Shown: positions 22,480 to 34,105, counted from the first letter of the stretch. The stretch: 64,000 nucleotides of DNA from Zygnema cylindricum (GCA_037447655.1 JBBHKE010002469.1:339820-403819), one strand, 5' to 3'. Notes: generated by a model from the letters alone, not told the origin. Numbers and translations: made by a program.

Positions 22480-22848
22480 CCAACATCTAGGACACTTAGA
22501 CCCTGCAAAAAAATCATTTTATTATAGATAGTTTTTCGTTAGATTTGCTTTGTAATCTAATATAGATGTTTATTTAACAATTTTTCTAAGATGAGTTTTA
22601 AGATGCTCTTCATCTAAAGCATAATTGAGACTCAAGTGGTGTGTTTATATAGTCATGTTTTTATAGTCAGAGGGTCGGACCACTTCTTAAACCCCAAACT
22701 ATCTAATCAAACAGGTTGAAAACACACTGCAAAATATTGACGGCATAAAAATGTTTGTATTTGGTTTGTTGGGCGCACGTTGATAGTTGCCACGTATAAT
22801 AGCGTAAAACATGTGCATATAATAATTTTTTGATATTGTAATGTTTTA
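22480..22848. other. Non-coding stretch right of the copia array
   Basis: AT-rich. No gene or repeat recognised. Confidence 0.6.
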
Positions 22849-23283
22849 TGGCAATCATCATATGGTATGGAGTAACCAATTGTTTGGTAATTGTATCCCA
22901 TCTTCCGCACAGTGAATTACAAAATTCATATCTTTTTATTAACTTAATCGGTATTAATTCTCTTTTTTTAAATTAATGACTCTTTGAAGACGCCTCTGAA
23001 TAATAACAACACAAAAAAACAAAGGAACAAACAATGTATAACAAAAAAAGAATGCGACAACATATGGCGATCATCATATGCTATGGAGTTGGCAATCGTT
23101 CCCAACTTTTGCATGCCAGTGAAGTATACAATACACATCTTTTAAATAATTTATTCGGTATGAATTTTTTTATTAGAAATTAATGACTCTTTCAAGATGC
23201 CTTTGAATAAAAACAATACAAAACAACAAAGAACAACCAATGCATAACAAAGAAACAATGCATAAAAAAGAAATAATGCGACA
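22849..23283. repeat. Tandem imperfect duplication, about 215-bp period
   Basis: Two diverged units start near 22849 (ATGGCAATCATCATATGGTA) and 23063 (ATGGCGATCATCATATGCTA). They share ATTAATGACTCTTT, ATAACAA and GAA(A/T)AATGCGACAA. It lies downstream of the Harbinger transposase (in its orientation) and could be that transposon's 3' non-coding part. Confidence 0.7.
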
Positions 23284-23448
23284 ATATAAATTCCACACCA
23301 AAAAGAATAAAATGTCGTTGAATAAATCAAACAAGCACTAAAAAACCCTAAAATATTCTTTGCATTTTTGTGTGTTTAGTAAAATTCAAATGTTTCCTAA
23401 TATGACATAAAAAATAAAACCCTCATAATCTTAGCGGTTGGAGACATA

Positions 23449-24600
23449 TCATTTTTCCTCTTCGTCATCTTCGGTCAAAGCATCATCGTCATTACAAAAT
23501 TTACAAAATAACGCGTCTCTCGCCGTGCTCCTCCCACCTCGAGAAGATGATGTTACATCGTTTTTAGCATCTGGCATCCGAAATTGCCTCCACCCCACAG
23601 GTAGTGGCTCTCTACTGAGAATGATAAAGTTGTGTAAAACACAACATGCCATGGCATCAGTTGGAACCATTTCCTCCTTAACTGGTATGCCCCTCATTAT
23701 TTCAAACCGCCCTTTCAAAATGCCAAACGCCATTTCTATACGAACCCGCCCAATTGATAAAGCTTTATCAAAAGCATTTTTCCTTGCATCTCCACTATTT
23801 CTTGCTATATACCCTTTGATCAAAACATTGGATAGTGGATACGCAACATCCCAAATGATCACGGGTCGAAATGTAGTGCCACAAATTTCCTTAACCGGCT
23901 CTCTTAGAATTTGCCAATTTGTAGACGAGTGTAGATTGGCGAGGCTTGGTAAATGGTGGCGTCGTGGGTCGAGCCCGATCGATCACAAAAAACATCCCAA
24001 AATAGAAGACGGTGATCGCAAATTGCTTGAAAGGTTACACTCACTCAAATGCGTTTTCTACGGGTCGCCTTGAAAAAAAAATGTGCGTCCTATCGATTAC
24101 ACCTCCAATTTGTGATATTCTGGTTAACTTCTTGAAACCATTGATGATTTCTTATAACTCTCGTCCATGCGGTCTTTGAATAAACGTGGTATTAAGAAGC
24201 ATCGAACAAATGTCTTCAGTGTAATAGGTAATTGTTGAAGTCCCTATGCAAAAAAAATCTGATACGCCATTAAAGGCGTGATGTGAGCCAAACGGAGAAG
24301 CACCACTGCACATGCTTTGTTGATATGTATGGCATCTTGATAACTAGTGTGTCGTGTTCGAATGAATAGTGTTAACATCAACATATACTTTTCAAAAGTG
24401 CGTAACCTCATACGAAAATGCCTTTTCCATTGTCTGTCACAATTTTCATTTCCGACATTTAACCATATAGTGATACAAATGTCCTCCCAAAAGCTTGTAG
24501 ATCTAGGAAAAATCCACCATCTTCTTCCCTTTGAGCGTGATTGTATGCGAATGTTAATAAAATTTCCCCACCGTTTTTGCAAAAGTACAAATTATAATAT
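23449..24600 (-). pseudogene. PIF/Harbinger DDE transposase, decayed
   Basis: Read on the minus strand. The N-terminal segment (24582-24244: WKRHFRMRLRTFEKYMLML, INKACAVVLLRLAH) resembles the region upstream of the catalytic domain in HARBI1-like transposases. It is followed by GVIDRTHI (first Asp region, about 24080), a shifted segment with a THDATIY-like motif (about 23960), and the C-terminal ORF 23862-23449 with IIWDVAYPLSNVLIKGYIAR and the conserved Glu block IEMAFGILKGRFEIMRG, ending in an acidic tail. Several frame changes between 24244 and 23862 disable it. Harbinger elements need a second Myb-like protein, not found nearby. Terminal repeats were not located. Confidence 0.82.
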
Positions 24601-24657
24601 GACGAGAAGGTAAGTAAGAATTTTCCTCTTTGCAAAAGAACGACTGTGGTCTCGGGA

Positions 24658-24820
24658 GAAAATGGGGTCCATTTAAAAAATGGCTACTGCAAATAACCCA
24701 AAAAAAACGACAAAGAAATGACAGAGTGAGGGAGAGACCGAAAATGGGGTCCATTTAAAAAATGGCTACTGCAAATAACCCAAAAAAAACAACAAAGAAA
24801 TGACATAGTGAGCGACAGAT
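24658..24820. repeat. 82-bp direct duplication
   Basis: Two units starting at 24658 and 24740, both GAAAATGGGGTCCATTTAAA then AATGGCTACTGCAAATAACC, differ at only a few bases. It lies just upstream of the Harbinger gene and may be sub-terminal transposon repeats. Confidence 0.88.
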
Positions 24821-25193
24821 CCGGTGAGATCTTCGGCCTAACCAGATCGAATCCTCAGGTCATTAAACGCGCATCAATCACGCAGATCCGGATCAGCAAA
24901 TCGATGGGAGGGCAATCGGATTAGATTGGAGCTGGGATGGGCATCAGGATCAATCAAACAACGCCGCGCAACACCGTAGCTTTTCATAAAAGGTGGAACA
25001 AACGAGCAATGAAAATCCCAAAGCAAAAGAATTATAATACAAAGCAAAAATGAATATGACAATGTGAAAAGGAAATAATAAGTGGAAGGGATAAAAGGTG
25101 GAAGGTGAGTGGGAAGCCGCAAGAGAGATCCATTTATTCCCCCCCTCCAACTCCTTAGCCCGCGGAGGAGCTGGCCAACACAATTAGAAACTT

Positions 25194-25603
25194 GCGAAGA
25201 CGCGAATCGAAAGTCTTATCTTTAATGAGTATCCGCTTGGAATCCAGATCTTGCGAAAAATCCTGCGAATAACGTGAAGCACCAATCTTTGCATGCTCCT
25301 TAATAGCATCCCATTAGAAGTCGTATAGAGTGTCGCGAGAATACATAAAGAGATGTCAATATCGAATGTGTTGAAATTAGCATAAGTCGGAAATTGGAAG
25401 CACGCGAAGACGCGAATTGAAAGTCTCATCTTTAATGAGTATCCGCTTGGAATCCAGATCTTGCGAAAATCCTGCAAATAACTTGAAGCACCAATCTTTG
25501 CATGCTCCTTAATAGCATCCCATTAGAAGTCGTCTAGACTATCGCTAGAATACATGGAGAGATGTCAATATCGAATGTGTTGAAATTAGCATAAGTCGCA
25601 AGT
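25194..25603. repeat. 210-bp tandem duplication inside G3
   Basis: Units start at 25194 and 25404 (GCGAAGACGCGAAT...). They share TTTAATGAGTATCCGCTTGG and GATGTCAATATCGAATGTG with few differences. No homology to gag or pol recognised. Confidence 0.9.
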
Positions 25604-25759
25604 GCCGTTGCTGAATGAGCCATGATTGGAAATGGTTTCCGTGCCAAAATAAGTGGAAGGCAAATCTTTTGTTCAGGAAAGTTATTCGGTCAGTAAGAGA
25701 ATGTTTGGTCTTGATTCTACGGGCCTAAAAGAGGCTAACGATCAAGTAGTCTCGGAAGG

Positions 25760-26600
25760 ATAATAGAGATTATCCCAATCGGTGAGCATAAGAAAGATAA
25801 AACCAAAGGATGAACAGATAGCGGAATCGTTCTATACGAGATGCTTGAAATGCTTAGCCACACCACTCACTTGTGAATCAGCCACTCAGTCTTTAACGAG
25901 GCCTCGACGGCCAAATCTTTCCGTATTACCGAAACCTTCTTCCATACAAACAAGTGGGCAAGGCCGAAAGGCCATATCTATAAAGGCAAAAAAATTGTTA
26001 TCCAAGCACACACAGGTGCAAATTTACAGCAACACAATTAGAAGACAACTATTCAAGGCCACCAACGGCCAGATTTAAGCAATAACGTCCACTTCAAGCA
26101 ATCATAGAAAATCCGAGAAAGCGGAAGGCCACTCACGGCCAGATTACAAGCAAAGAAAGTTAGGAAATGTAAGTGCTCAATACAATTAGGTTTAATGAGA
26201 CCGAATCCACGCACAAACCCTCTAAACGGTCAACCAGCTATCTTTACGCGTTCCTGCGCCCACAAGGCATTGTAATACTTACAAAACACCTTTAATAATC
26301 AAGTGATTATCAAAGGTGAGCCGCAGCTGGTCGTTGCAGTTGGGGCTTTGCTGAGCGCCAATATGTGAATCCGCTCCACAATCCGCTCCTGAAATTTCCT
26401 CTAAAGGGGTCTCCTCCAAGTGGGTCTCCTCCAAGTGTCCTCCAGACCGCGCGTGCCCTCACCTTGTGCATGTCCACACCCAAAGGAAGAGGAAAAGAAA
26501 TACCGGAACAACGATAAGAAAGGCAAATAAACTCGGAAGTGAGTTAGGATTAAGGAAAAGGGCTGCCCAAACCCTAGGTTTTCGGCAAACCTTAGGCCTG
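25760..26600 (-). repeat. Gypsy G3 leader/LTR segment
   Basis: Colinear with 43131-43800. Shared blocks include GTGGGCAAGGCC, CAAGGCCACCAACGGCCAGAT, AAGGCCACTCACGGCCAGAT and TGCTCAATACAATTAGGT. The exact LTR edges cannot be set because neither copy has both ends. Confidence 0.7.
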
Positions 26601-26602
26601 AA

Positions 26603-26660
26603 GCAACCTTAATTCTGCAGAAACCCTAATTCTGCAGAAAACCCTAATTTCTGCAGAATA
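26603..26660. repeat. Short AACCCTAATT-CTGCAG repeats
   Basis: Three near copies of an 18-20-bp unit (AACCCTAATTCTGCAGAA). The AAACCCTAA core equals the plant telomere-like telo-box. It abuts the truncated copia E3 copy. Confidence 0.75.
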
Positions 26661-26793
26661 ACGGTTGAGACTACACCCTATGAACTCTGGACAAGCATGA
26701 AACCAGATGTTGGTCACTTTAAAGTATTTGGCAGCAAATGTTTTGTCTTAGACACATCGCAAACTAGATGGAAAATGGAAGCTAAGCACTTAC

Positions 26794-27543
26794 TTGGAAT
26801 CTTTATGGGATACTGATGACAATGCAAAAGGTTATAGGGTATATGTCTTAGAGAAAAAAAAAGGTATTGTATGTAGAAATACACAGTTGAAAGATGAACA
26901 AGATTCGGTTGATCTGTTCACAAACACCGAATGTGAACAAATAAGAAAGGTACAAGAATATATGATCTTTCACCATACTCACCTTGTCTATTTTCAGTCA
27001 GAGTCACCGGCTACGACTACATCTCCACAGGTTCCTCTACCAGATGTAGCACTTGCTACACAACCAGAATCTACACAACTTCCTACACATGTGGAATCAG
27101 CAAATCCATATCCAATTTCGACACCTGCAATAGCTCAGAACAAGAAAGCAAATAGCAGGTTGTTGACAATTTCAGCGTCAGAATTTCCGGGGGGAAGAAG
27201 AACCAGTAGCCGTCTGCAAGCAAGCTCAAATTTTGCTTTCTCTGCGGCTACAACGGAACCGCTAACAATTCAGGTGGCCTTCTCATCACCAGAGAGAAAT
27301 CAATGGATCGAGGCGGTAAATGACGAAATGTAGTCTATCATGGAGGCGCAGACGTGGGAGCTGGTGGATCTTCCTCCGGGCAGGAAAGCCATCGGCAGCA
27401 AATGGGTCTTCAAAGTGAAGCTCAACCCGGATAACACCATCGAAAGATACAAGGCCAGACTTGTGGCCAAATGTTACAATCAGAAAGAAGGTATTGATTT
27501 TGAGGAAACCTTCTCTCTAGTTGTTAGATTTTCCCACTGTTAG
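26794..27543 (+). pseudogene. Copia E3 integrase C-terminus and start of RT
   Basis: DDNAKGYRVYVLEKKK and the Ser/Pro-rich linker (26794-27333). A TAG at 27331 replaces the AAG codon seen in other copies. The RT N-terminus [20 protein letters not shown] follows, then a one-base insertion near 27532 shifts the frame. Confidence 0.85.
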
Positions 27544-28228
27544 AATCTTACTAAGTTTGGTTGTTATAGAAAACATGGAAGTCCACCAGATGGACGTTAA
27601 GACTGCCTTCCAGCATGGAGAATTAGAGGAGACCATTTACATGAAACAACCCGAGATGTATGCAGAGAAAGGGAAAGGAGACTTAGTGTGTAAACTAATA
27701 AAACCTTTGTATGGGCTGAAACAAGCCCCCAGACAATGGAACCTAAAACTGGATGAATTTCTTAGATGACTAGGATTTCAAAGGATTAGTTCAGACCACT
27801 CAGTGTATGTATTGGAAGAGAAGGATAGGATTCTTTATATTGTTCTATATGTGGATGACTTGCTTTTAATAAGCAAGTCTATGGATGAAAGAAATCGAAT
27901 GAAAGCGGCTTTAAGGTCGAGATTCGAGATGAAGGACCTTGGTGAATCTAAGTATATCTTAGGATTACAGGTAAAGAGAGACAAAAATAGAAAACTAATT
28001 ATGTTAACCCAAAAGGAAGCAATAAAAAATATGTTGGAAAATTTTGAAATGAAAGATGTAAAAGGATCTTTATCTCCCATGGAATTCAGACAGAAGCTTG
28101 ATGGAAGTGAGTCAGACTCAGCCATAATGGTTAGTAAGAGTCTAGAGTCAGGGGAGGAAGAATTTATGTCTTCAAAGCCGTATAGACAGGTAGTGGGAAG
28201 TCTCATACACTTCATGAATTGTACGTGA
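27521..28228 (+). pseudogene. Copia E3 reverse transcriptase
   Basis: MDVKTAFQHGELEETIYMKQ, LYGLKQAPRQWN, a TGA at 27767, then the palm with LYVDDLLLISKSMDE, MKDLGESKYILGLQ and YRQVVGSLIHFMNCT ending at TGA 28226 (CGA in copy E1). More similar to unit 1 than to unit 2 at KTAF and LKQAPRQ. Confidence 0.88.
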
Positions 28229-28815
28229 CCTGACATTGCACTAGTTGTAGGAGTCCTAAGTATAAGTCTGCAAAATCCCAAGAGGGCAGACTGGGAAGCT
28301 GCAAAAAGAGTTTTGAGATACCTTGCAGGCACTCGAGATCTTAAGCTGATACTCGGAGGAGGAGAAGTGAAAATGCAGACTTGGAGTGACGCCAACTATG
28401 GGGATATGTCAAGCCGAAAATCCACAACCGGCTTCGTCCTAAAGATCGGAGATGGAACTTGCTGCTAGAGCAGCAAGCAACAAAAGGTTACAGCACAATC
28501 TATAATGGAGAAGAGTACATGGCATCAGCTTCAGCACTTAAAGAACTCCTATGGGTTATGTCCATTTTGCAAAAACTAGGATACATGCAGACAGGTCCAT
28601 AGATTATTTGGTGTGACAATCAGGCAGCCATTGCTATTGCTACTAACCCGAGTCATCATTTTAAGAGCAAGCACATGAATGTCAGACTTCATTTTGTGAA
28701 GGAAATTGTGCTTGCAAGAGTGTTAAAATTGTGTTATTTGTCGGATGAGAAAATGGTTGCTGACATGCTAACCAAACCCCTTCCTGCTCCTAAGTTGTAG
28801 TTTTGCAGATAGGCT
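28229..28815 (+). pseudogene. Copia E3 RNase H, degraded
   Basis: Blocks corresponding to LRYLAGTRDLK, WSDANYGDMSSRKSTTGFVL, KELLWVMSILQKLGYMQT and NPSHHFKSKHMNV can be followed through several stops and a small deletion near 28505. No open segment longer than about 60 codons remains. Confidence 0.75.
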
Positions 28816-28856
28816 ATTGGGCTGAGTGAGTGACTGAGTCTAAAGATTTAGAGGAG

Positions 28857-29907
28857 AGTAAATTGGAAATCTTTACTCACTAGATAGAGTTGTGAGGAGG
28901 AATTAAGGACTTAGAATATTTTGGGAAATGAAAACCTATAATACTTACCTGAAATAGTGTAACAGAAATAAAAGATTAAGAGAGTGTACTGTACGGCCAG
29001 CTTGACACGCGTCCGCAAGAAAAGGGTGTTGCAGGTTTTACGGAGTAGCGCCGATGACCAGTTACACGTGTGGGGAGAATAACGAGCGGATTGACGAAAT
29101 TGGACGAACGAAACACAAACCGCATATTTGGGAAAGTATGGTACGGTCAACCAAGAAGGGTCGTTGATTGACATCGAATTAACGGACGCAATTCAGAAGG
29201 GACCACAATTGACGAAACACACTTGGACGGTATCAGGTGCTTCGTACTACATGACAACAGTCAGCTGGAAACTATGGACCACTGTGGACAAAGCGCCAGG
29301 AACATTTAATGTACGGTCTTCTATTTGTAAATATCTAGAAACAAGGATTTGTAGTTTAGCTAATTTAAAATAGTGTCGCAGTATTCAGATTTAGAGAAAT
29401 GGCAAAATTAGGTTTTAGAAGTACTCTTGGAATAGAAACTACAGTTTTAGTACTTTGTCGTAGGATAGGACAGTACTGTAGTACAGTCACTTAAATTAGT
29501 GTGACGAGTAGATACTCACTATGAGTATATAGTTTAGGACTTAGACAAATTGTGATCATCTAAGTCTTGGGATATTAATCTACTAAGGCAGTTACAAATT
29601 GTGATCATCCAAGTCTTGGGATATTAATCTACTAAGGCAGTTTTTGTGAATCTGCAATGTGAATATCTTATGGTTGACTCGATCAATTGAGTTAAAATCT
29701 TTGTAGAGTGATTCTACACTGTTTTTACTACTGTTATGCAGAATTTGAGTCTGCATTGATCTCGGAGTTGCATTCTGTCACTTTTTGAAGTTGTCACATC
29801 TTGAAGTTGGCTATTGAGTAGGGTGTTTGTTAGCTTCTGCTTTAAATGTCTACTTCCACTACTACTGCTTTTGGTTCTCCTCCTACTACTGTTGTTGTAG
29901 AACAACA
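28857..29907 (+). repeat. Copia E3 3' LTR, with internal 49-bp duplication
   Basis: Matches the E LTRs, although the left end is mutated (AGTAAATTGG for TGTTGAATTTGG). A 49-bp unit beginning ACAAATTGTGATCATC and ending AAGGCAGTT is tandemly duplicated at about 29546-29642, unlike any other copy here. The gag ATG and first 20 codons lie at 29846-29907. Confidence 0.88.
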
Positions 29908-30029
29908 ACATGAACGAAACATGAATTAAATCATCCACCTTGCATCGTTATGGTCTTTACCATGTACAATTTGATTGTACAGTTCGTATTATATACGAAC
30001 ATCGTACAAGATGCCAACATTGAAATTAC
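29908..30029. other. Short spacer between copia E3 and MITE cluster
   Basis: No recognisable content. Confidence 0.5.
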
Positions 30030-30605
30030 GCTACACCGCGAATCGTAATTAAAGTGAAGAAAAAATGAGAATAAAAAAAAAAAATAGAGTTATGAATGCT
30101 AATTTATGTGATAGAACCTTTTCACAAGAAAATTTACCCTAATTTATTGAAGTACTTTATATTCGGTTATGTCAACAATAATTATCCGCGATGTAATTAT
30201 GAACATTTTATTATGTAGGCATACAAAAACTGTCAGTCTGTATATTTTGACGTTATTTTGAAGTTAGTACTATTTGTCCCATATATATACTATTTATCTC
30301 AACTCATATTGTTGTCGTTTAACTATAAACCTTTCACATGGAAATTCATGTAAATGTTCACAAGGACAACAATGTTGTCGAAGGACAGAACTATGAGAAC
30401 GAGTTTTTTTTATGCGATTTTTTTTTTGTTTTGTGCAATTTCACATGCGAGCGCAATTTTATTAAATTATTATTTGTACATTTTTACTTATAAAAGTACA
30501 ATTTTGCCCAATTAGACGTTGTCCGCACTCCACACTATTTAAAATGAACCTATATTAAAACTTTTTACGCTAATTAAACCTTACAATCATTTACTACTCT
30601 AACTT
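30030..30605. mobile_element. MITE type II, partial copy
   Basis: Left terminal repeat TACACCGCGAATCGTAATTA at about 30033, then blocks parallel to 7991-8500 (ATGTGATAGAAC, TTATGTC(A/G)(A/G)CAATAATTATCC, GAGCGCAATTTTATTAAATT). The right terminal repeat is missing. Confidence 0.7.
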
Positions 30606-31084
30606 CGACTGCATTGAAAAACTAAAACTATTCATTTTTTTGTAGTGACGTACAAAATAAGTGTCAAGTAACTGCATCGATAAGGGAAATTAAGTGCGTT
30701 GCCACGGAAATGCATACTCAAATTTCATTCCAAGTCATAAAGACGAAGGAAAATCAAAAAAACCTGTTTGCACATGTTCATTAAATTCGTGAATACAAAC
30801 TATAGGTTTTGTTTAATTAGCGTCAATTGCTTCGTTTTCGACTTTCTCAAATATTTAATTAGTGTAGCGTAAAAAATGGATCAATTCGTACGAAAACTGC
30901 TCATTATTTTGAACAAAAGTACAAAATAAGCGTCAAATAAAGGCGTCTGTACAGGAAATCGAGTGCGTCGCCACGAAAAAGCGCACTTGGATTTCAATCC
31001 CAGTCATAAAGACGAGGGAGAATCGCGATAACATGTTCTCACATGCTCAAGAGACTATCGCTGCTATTTCCAACTTAGTGCTAG

Positions 31085-31880
31085 GTGTGTATAAAATACA
31101 CCTCGAATCATAATTAGATTTATGAATGCTACACCGTAAATCGTTATTAGCGTATAGGAATTATTAGTGTAAAGAAAATACTAGCGTCATTCATTCTGAT
31201 TTAGTGCTAAGAGACGTGGCAGATTATGGTCCAGATCCTTAGGTGTGTATAAAGTACATCGTGAATGATAATTAGAGTTATAAACTCTAATTCGGTCGCC
31301 CTAAATTTCAACTCTATCACATTAAATAGAGTACGTAACTATAAATTGTCATTTATACTAATTAAGGTAAGGTTTAATTAACGTCTAACAATTATAATAT
31401 ACTGTTGTTTGAAATAGTACGGGATACGGTCGGTGTCTGACTCTACAGATTGTAGTGATGTGTTAGTAACAAATTCACAATATAGTGTACTGTTGACGTG
31501 GGGCGATGTGACGCGATCGCATGCGCCAAAATTAAAAGTACGATACTATACATAAGATATATAAATGAGTATCAAATTATAAAATTCTTAATATAAAATT
31601 AATACTTATATAACTTTAATACTTAAATAAATAATATTAACTATAACAATAATATTAATTTAATTTAGTTATTAATAATTATTTCACGAGCGAGCGCGAT
31701 TCTATTAAATCATTATTTGTATCTTTTTACAATTATTTATAGCGAATCTATATTATATTTTTTTACGCTAATTAATCCTTACCTTAAATAGTATAATGAA
31801 AAAATTTAAATCATTTACTCTATTTAACGTGAGAGACTCAAAAATTAAGGCGACCGAATTAGCGTTATTTACTGTAATTA
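31085..31880. mobile_element. Nested MITE fragments (types II and III)
   Basis: Several terminal-repeat cores occur here: ACACCTCGAATCATAATTAG (31103), TACACCGTAAATCGTTATTA (31130) and TACATCGTGAATGATAATTA (31253). The 31130-31230 block is the inverse of the right part of 62797-62999 (GACGTGGCAGATTATGGTCC). 31253-31520 is the inverse of the right end of the type II element. 31555-31680 is almost pure AT. Confidence 0.6.
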
Positions 31881-32210
31881 CGCGAATCGTAATTAGAGTA
31901 ATGAAAAAATTAGAGTAAAAAAACAAAAAAAATCAGAGTAATTGACGCTAATTGATGTGATAGACCTTTTTCAACTATGAACTTTACTCTACTTTTTTAA
32001 TTATTCTATATTGGGTTATGTCGGCGATAATTATATGCGCTCTAATTGTAAACACTAACTTAGGTAGACGTGCAAAATCTGTCAGTCCGTATATTTTGAC
32101 GTCAATGTGACGTTAGTATTATTTGTCGCGGTGGATGTCAGTTCCGTCTGACAACCGTCGACGGTTACATGTAGATTATGCGGTTGTATGTAATTAATTA
32201 CCAACAATTA
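31878..32210. mobile_element. MITE type II, left part
   Basis: Starts ACGCGAATCGTAATTAGAGT directly after the right end of another type II fragment (31684-31880) and follows the type II left half through TTATGTCGGCGATAATTATA and ATTATTTGTCGCGGTGGATG. It is lost near 32210. Confidence 0.65.
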
Positions 32211-32905
32211 TTAGCGACGGATTACCAATGTAATTCGTATGTAAATAGTATTTCCGTTTTGTTTTTTTCATTTTTATATGACAAGGGTACTTTTAAATTC
32301 TAAAAGTGTCGTGCTTTGGAACTTATATTAGAGTAAATTTACTTTAATAAAGACTTCTAACTCTAATTACTTTTCTTTTAGATGATTAAGTCGGAAAACG
32401 AACACTTATTACAATTAAGTTTCAATCTAAATGAGTCGCGATTAGGAGATATCTTATCGAATGAACGTATAGCGGCATGTTATTGGACAACCACAATTAC
32501 ACGTGGCCATTTTATTAACCGTGGAATCGTGATGCATGTAAAACAACGATAATACACAAACCAATTGTACTTTTGGACTCTTTTCCTAGAGAACTCCGTA
32601 CATTGAATAACCTGCAACGTTTTTCACAGTTGCTACGTAAAATATTTTGGCGGTAAATTTTACAAATTTTCGCTTCAATTTTTGATTTTTTTTAAAAAAA
32701 CGATGTTTGGAATTTAAAACCAAATATTAAAATTCAAATTTTGATATCACCCTATCTTCACAATGGACCGCCACGTTTTTATGATTTCGCGCTTTTACAA
32801 AATTCTACGCATATAATGCATATTCGGACAAGCAATGGCATTATTGATTTAGATTTTTGATTTGTGTATACAGCTACATCGGACTCTCGTTGTTGACTAC
32901 ACTTT
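32211..32905. other. Non-coding stretch
   Basis: AT-rich, no gene seen. It ends with a candidate promoter for the ORF at 32939. Confidence 0.5.
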
Positions 32906-32911
32906 CCTCCT

Positions 32912-32921
32912 ATAAATAGTC
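32912..32921 (+). promoter_or_regulatory. Candidate TATA box
   Basis: CCTATAAATAG lies about 25 bases upstream of the ATG at 32939. This spacing would give a very short leader, so the true start codon could be further downstream. Confidence 0.35.
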
Positions 32922-32938
32922 GCTTATTCTTTGGAATT

Positions 32939-33247
32939 ATGTGGAGATTTACAAGCCTTTGGGGTAACTACGCGTCGAGATATAACGGAATATCTCAAAT
33001 CCCAGCACCTGTTGTGGAAGAGGTGATCGTAGAGATGAACATTGTCGGATCCGAAATGGCAAGCGGTGCAACCGAATTACCACGTGTGGAGCCACTCGTG
33101 GAAGAAGCTTCGAGCAGAGAAAACAACATGGGTGGAGATTTGGGGAGTCAACCTACAACTTTTGACCCGCCACAGTCTAGTCGAAAAAAAGCAACAAATT
33201 ACAACCAAAAGGGATCGTTTGCGAATAATCATGTGGATGATCGCTGA
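32939..33247 (+). CDS. Hypothetical 102-residue ORF, possibly a first exon
   Basis: Not recognised. The peptide starts MWRFTSLWGNYASRYNG, continues with a Glu/Val-rich middle (PAPVVEEVIVEMN) and ends in a basic segment (SRKKATNYNQKGSF). A TATA-like box precedes it. No domain is evident, the stop falls in ordinary sequence, and the following 300 bases show no clear exon. It could be a decayed host gene, part of a DNA transposon or chance. Nothing else nearby supports a function. Confidence 0.25.
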   Translation: MWRFTSLWGNYASRYNGISQIPAPVVEEVIVEMNIVGSEMASGATELPRVEPLVEEASSRENNMGGDLGSQPTTFDPPQSSRKKATNYNQKGSFANNHVDDR

Positions 33248-33845
33248 GGAGCGGGAGAACGGATACTGAAACCTCATCCCCAAAATTATCAACAAGTTCT
33301 CGAACAATTTTCGGGAAGCAAAGGATGTAGTGAGTTTTTCTACAACTTTTATCCCTTTACCTTATCAATCCACCTCTCGATTGCTACTATTTTTGTGCGA
33401 TTTTCAATCATTTACAATGTATTATTCTCTCATTTTTCCGTTTACATTAATGTATATTTCCTTTCTAAAATTTGTTGTTGCTTACATATTATTGCGATTT
33501 ATTTGAGTGTAATCCGTTGCACATGACATGAGATTAAATGTAGTCCTTTACTCTTGTAATCCTTTTCCTCATGGGTGTTATTTATTGGTTGTTATACGTA
33601 CTATTTTACATGTTTTTATATATTTTTATGATCAATATTTAGTTAGGACAAAACGGTCTGCGAGATTGTGATGGAAACAGGGGGTGGAAAAGGCAGTGTC
33701 CTTCATTTTTGCGGAATCAGCTAACCGGCGACGACATTATGTTGTCACCGTATAAATGAAATTATTGTACCATCAGCGATGACTTATTCTCGTTGCTTGG
33801 ATGTTGGACTCTTGGACGATGTAAAACGGGTGAAGTTTGGCGTTT

Positions 33846-34105
33846 CGTCGCCGCAATGTTGGAACGTGATATGGCACACTTCAGTGGACGCTCAACGCGG
33901 ATTTAGTGATGTCGGATAAATATTGTACTACTCAAATATACATGAGGACAAAATTTGTTTTTTCGTCGTCGCAATGTTGGAACGTGTGATAGCAAGACTT
34001 CAATGGACATTCGACGCGGATTTATTGTCAAAAGATAATTGTTGGGCTTCTCGATTATACTTGACGGCGAAATGTGCTTATTCGTCGCCGCAATATCGAA
34101 ACGTC
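33846..34105. repeat. Imperfect tandem repeat, period 117-118 bp, about 2.3 units
   Basis: The block TCGTCGCCGCAATGTTGGAACGTG and its variants start near 33846, 33963 and 34082, each followed in the first two units by ACTTCA(A/G)TGGAC and CAACGCGGATTTA / CGACGCGGATTTA. No coding function recognised. Confidence 0.75.

Larger units (their letters stand above)
24830..26600 (-). mobile_element. Internally deleted gypsy of the G1/G2 family (G3)
   Basis: On the minus strand, 25140-25170 matches the end of G1 pol plus its polypurine tract (CAGCTCC(C/T)CCGC(A/G)GGCTAAGG then a G-run), and the LTR should follow toward lower coordinates. At 25760-26450 the sequence matches the leader upstream of the G2 gag (43131-43800), including the bases around the gag start (TCCCAATCGGTG(A/G)GCAT). 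Almost all of gag and pol is missing between these, replaced by a duplicated non-coding block. It is a deletion derivative and would need proteins supplied in trans. Confidence 0.65.
26661..29907 (+). mobile_element. 5'-truncated copia family E element (E3)
   Basis: Begins abruptly inside integrase (GTTGAGACTACACCCTATGA, matching 14160 and 19300) and runs through RT and RNase H to a 3' LTR that ends at 29907 with GTAGAACAACA. The upstream flank is gypsy-derived, so truncation probably came from rearrangement. This LTR keeps the gag ATG (29846) that is ATA in the other copies. Confidence 0.88.

Noticed and set aside
26603-26660. AAACCCTAA repeats considered as an interstitial telomere
   Set aside because: Only three units with interposed CTGCAG; not the contiguous 7-bp telomeric array.
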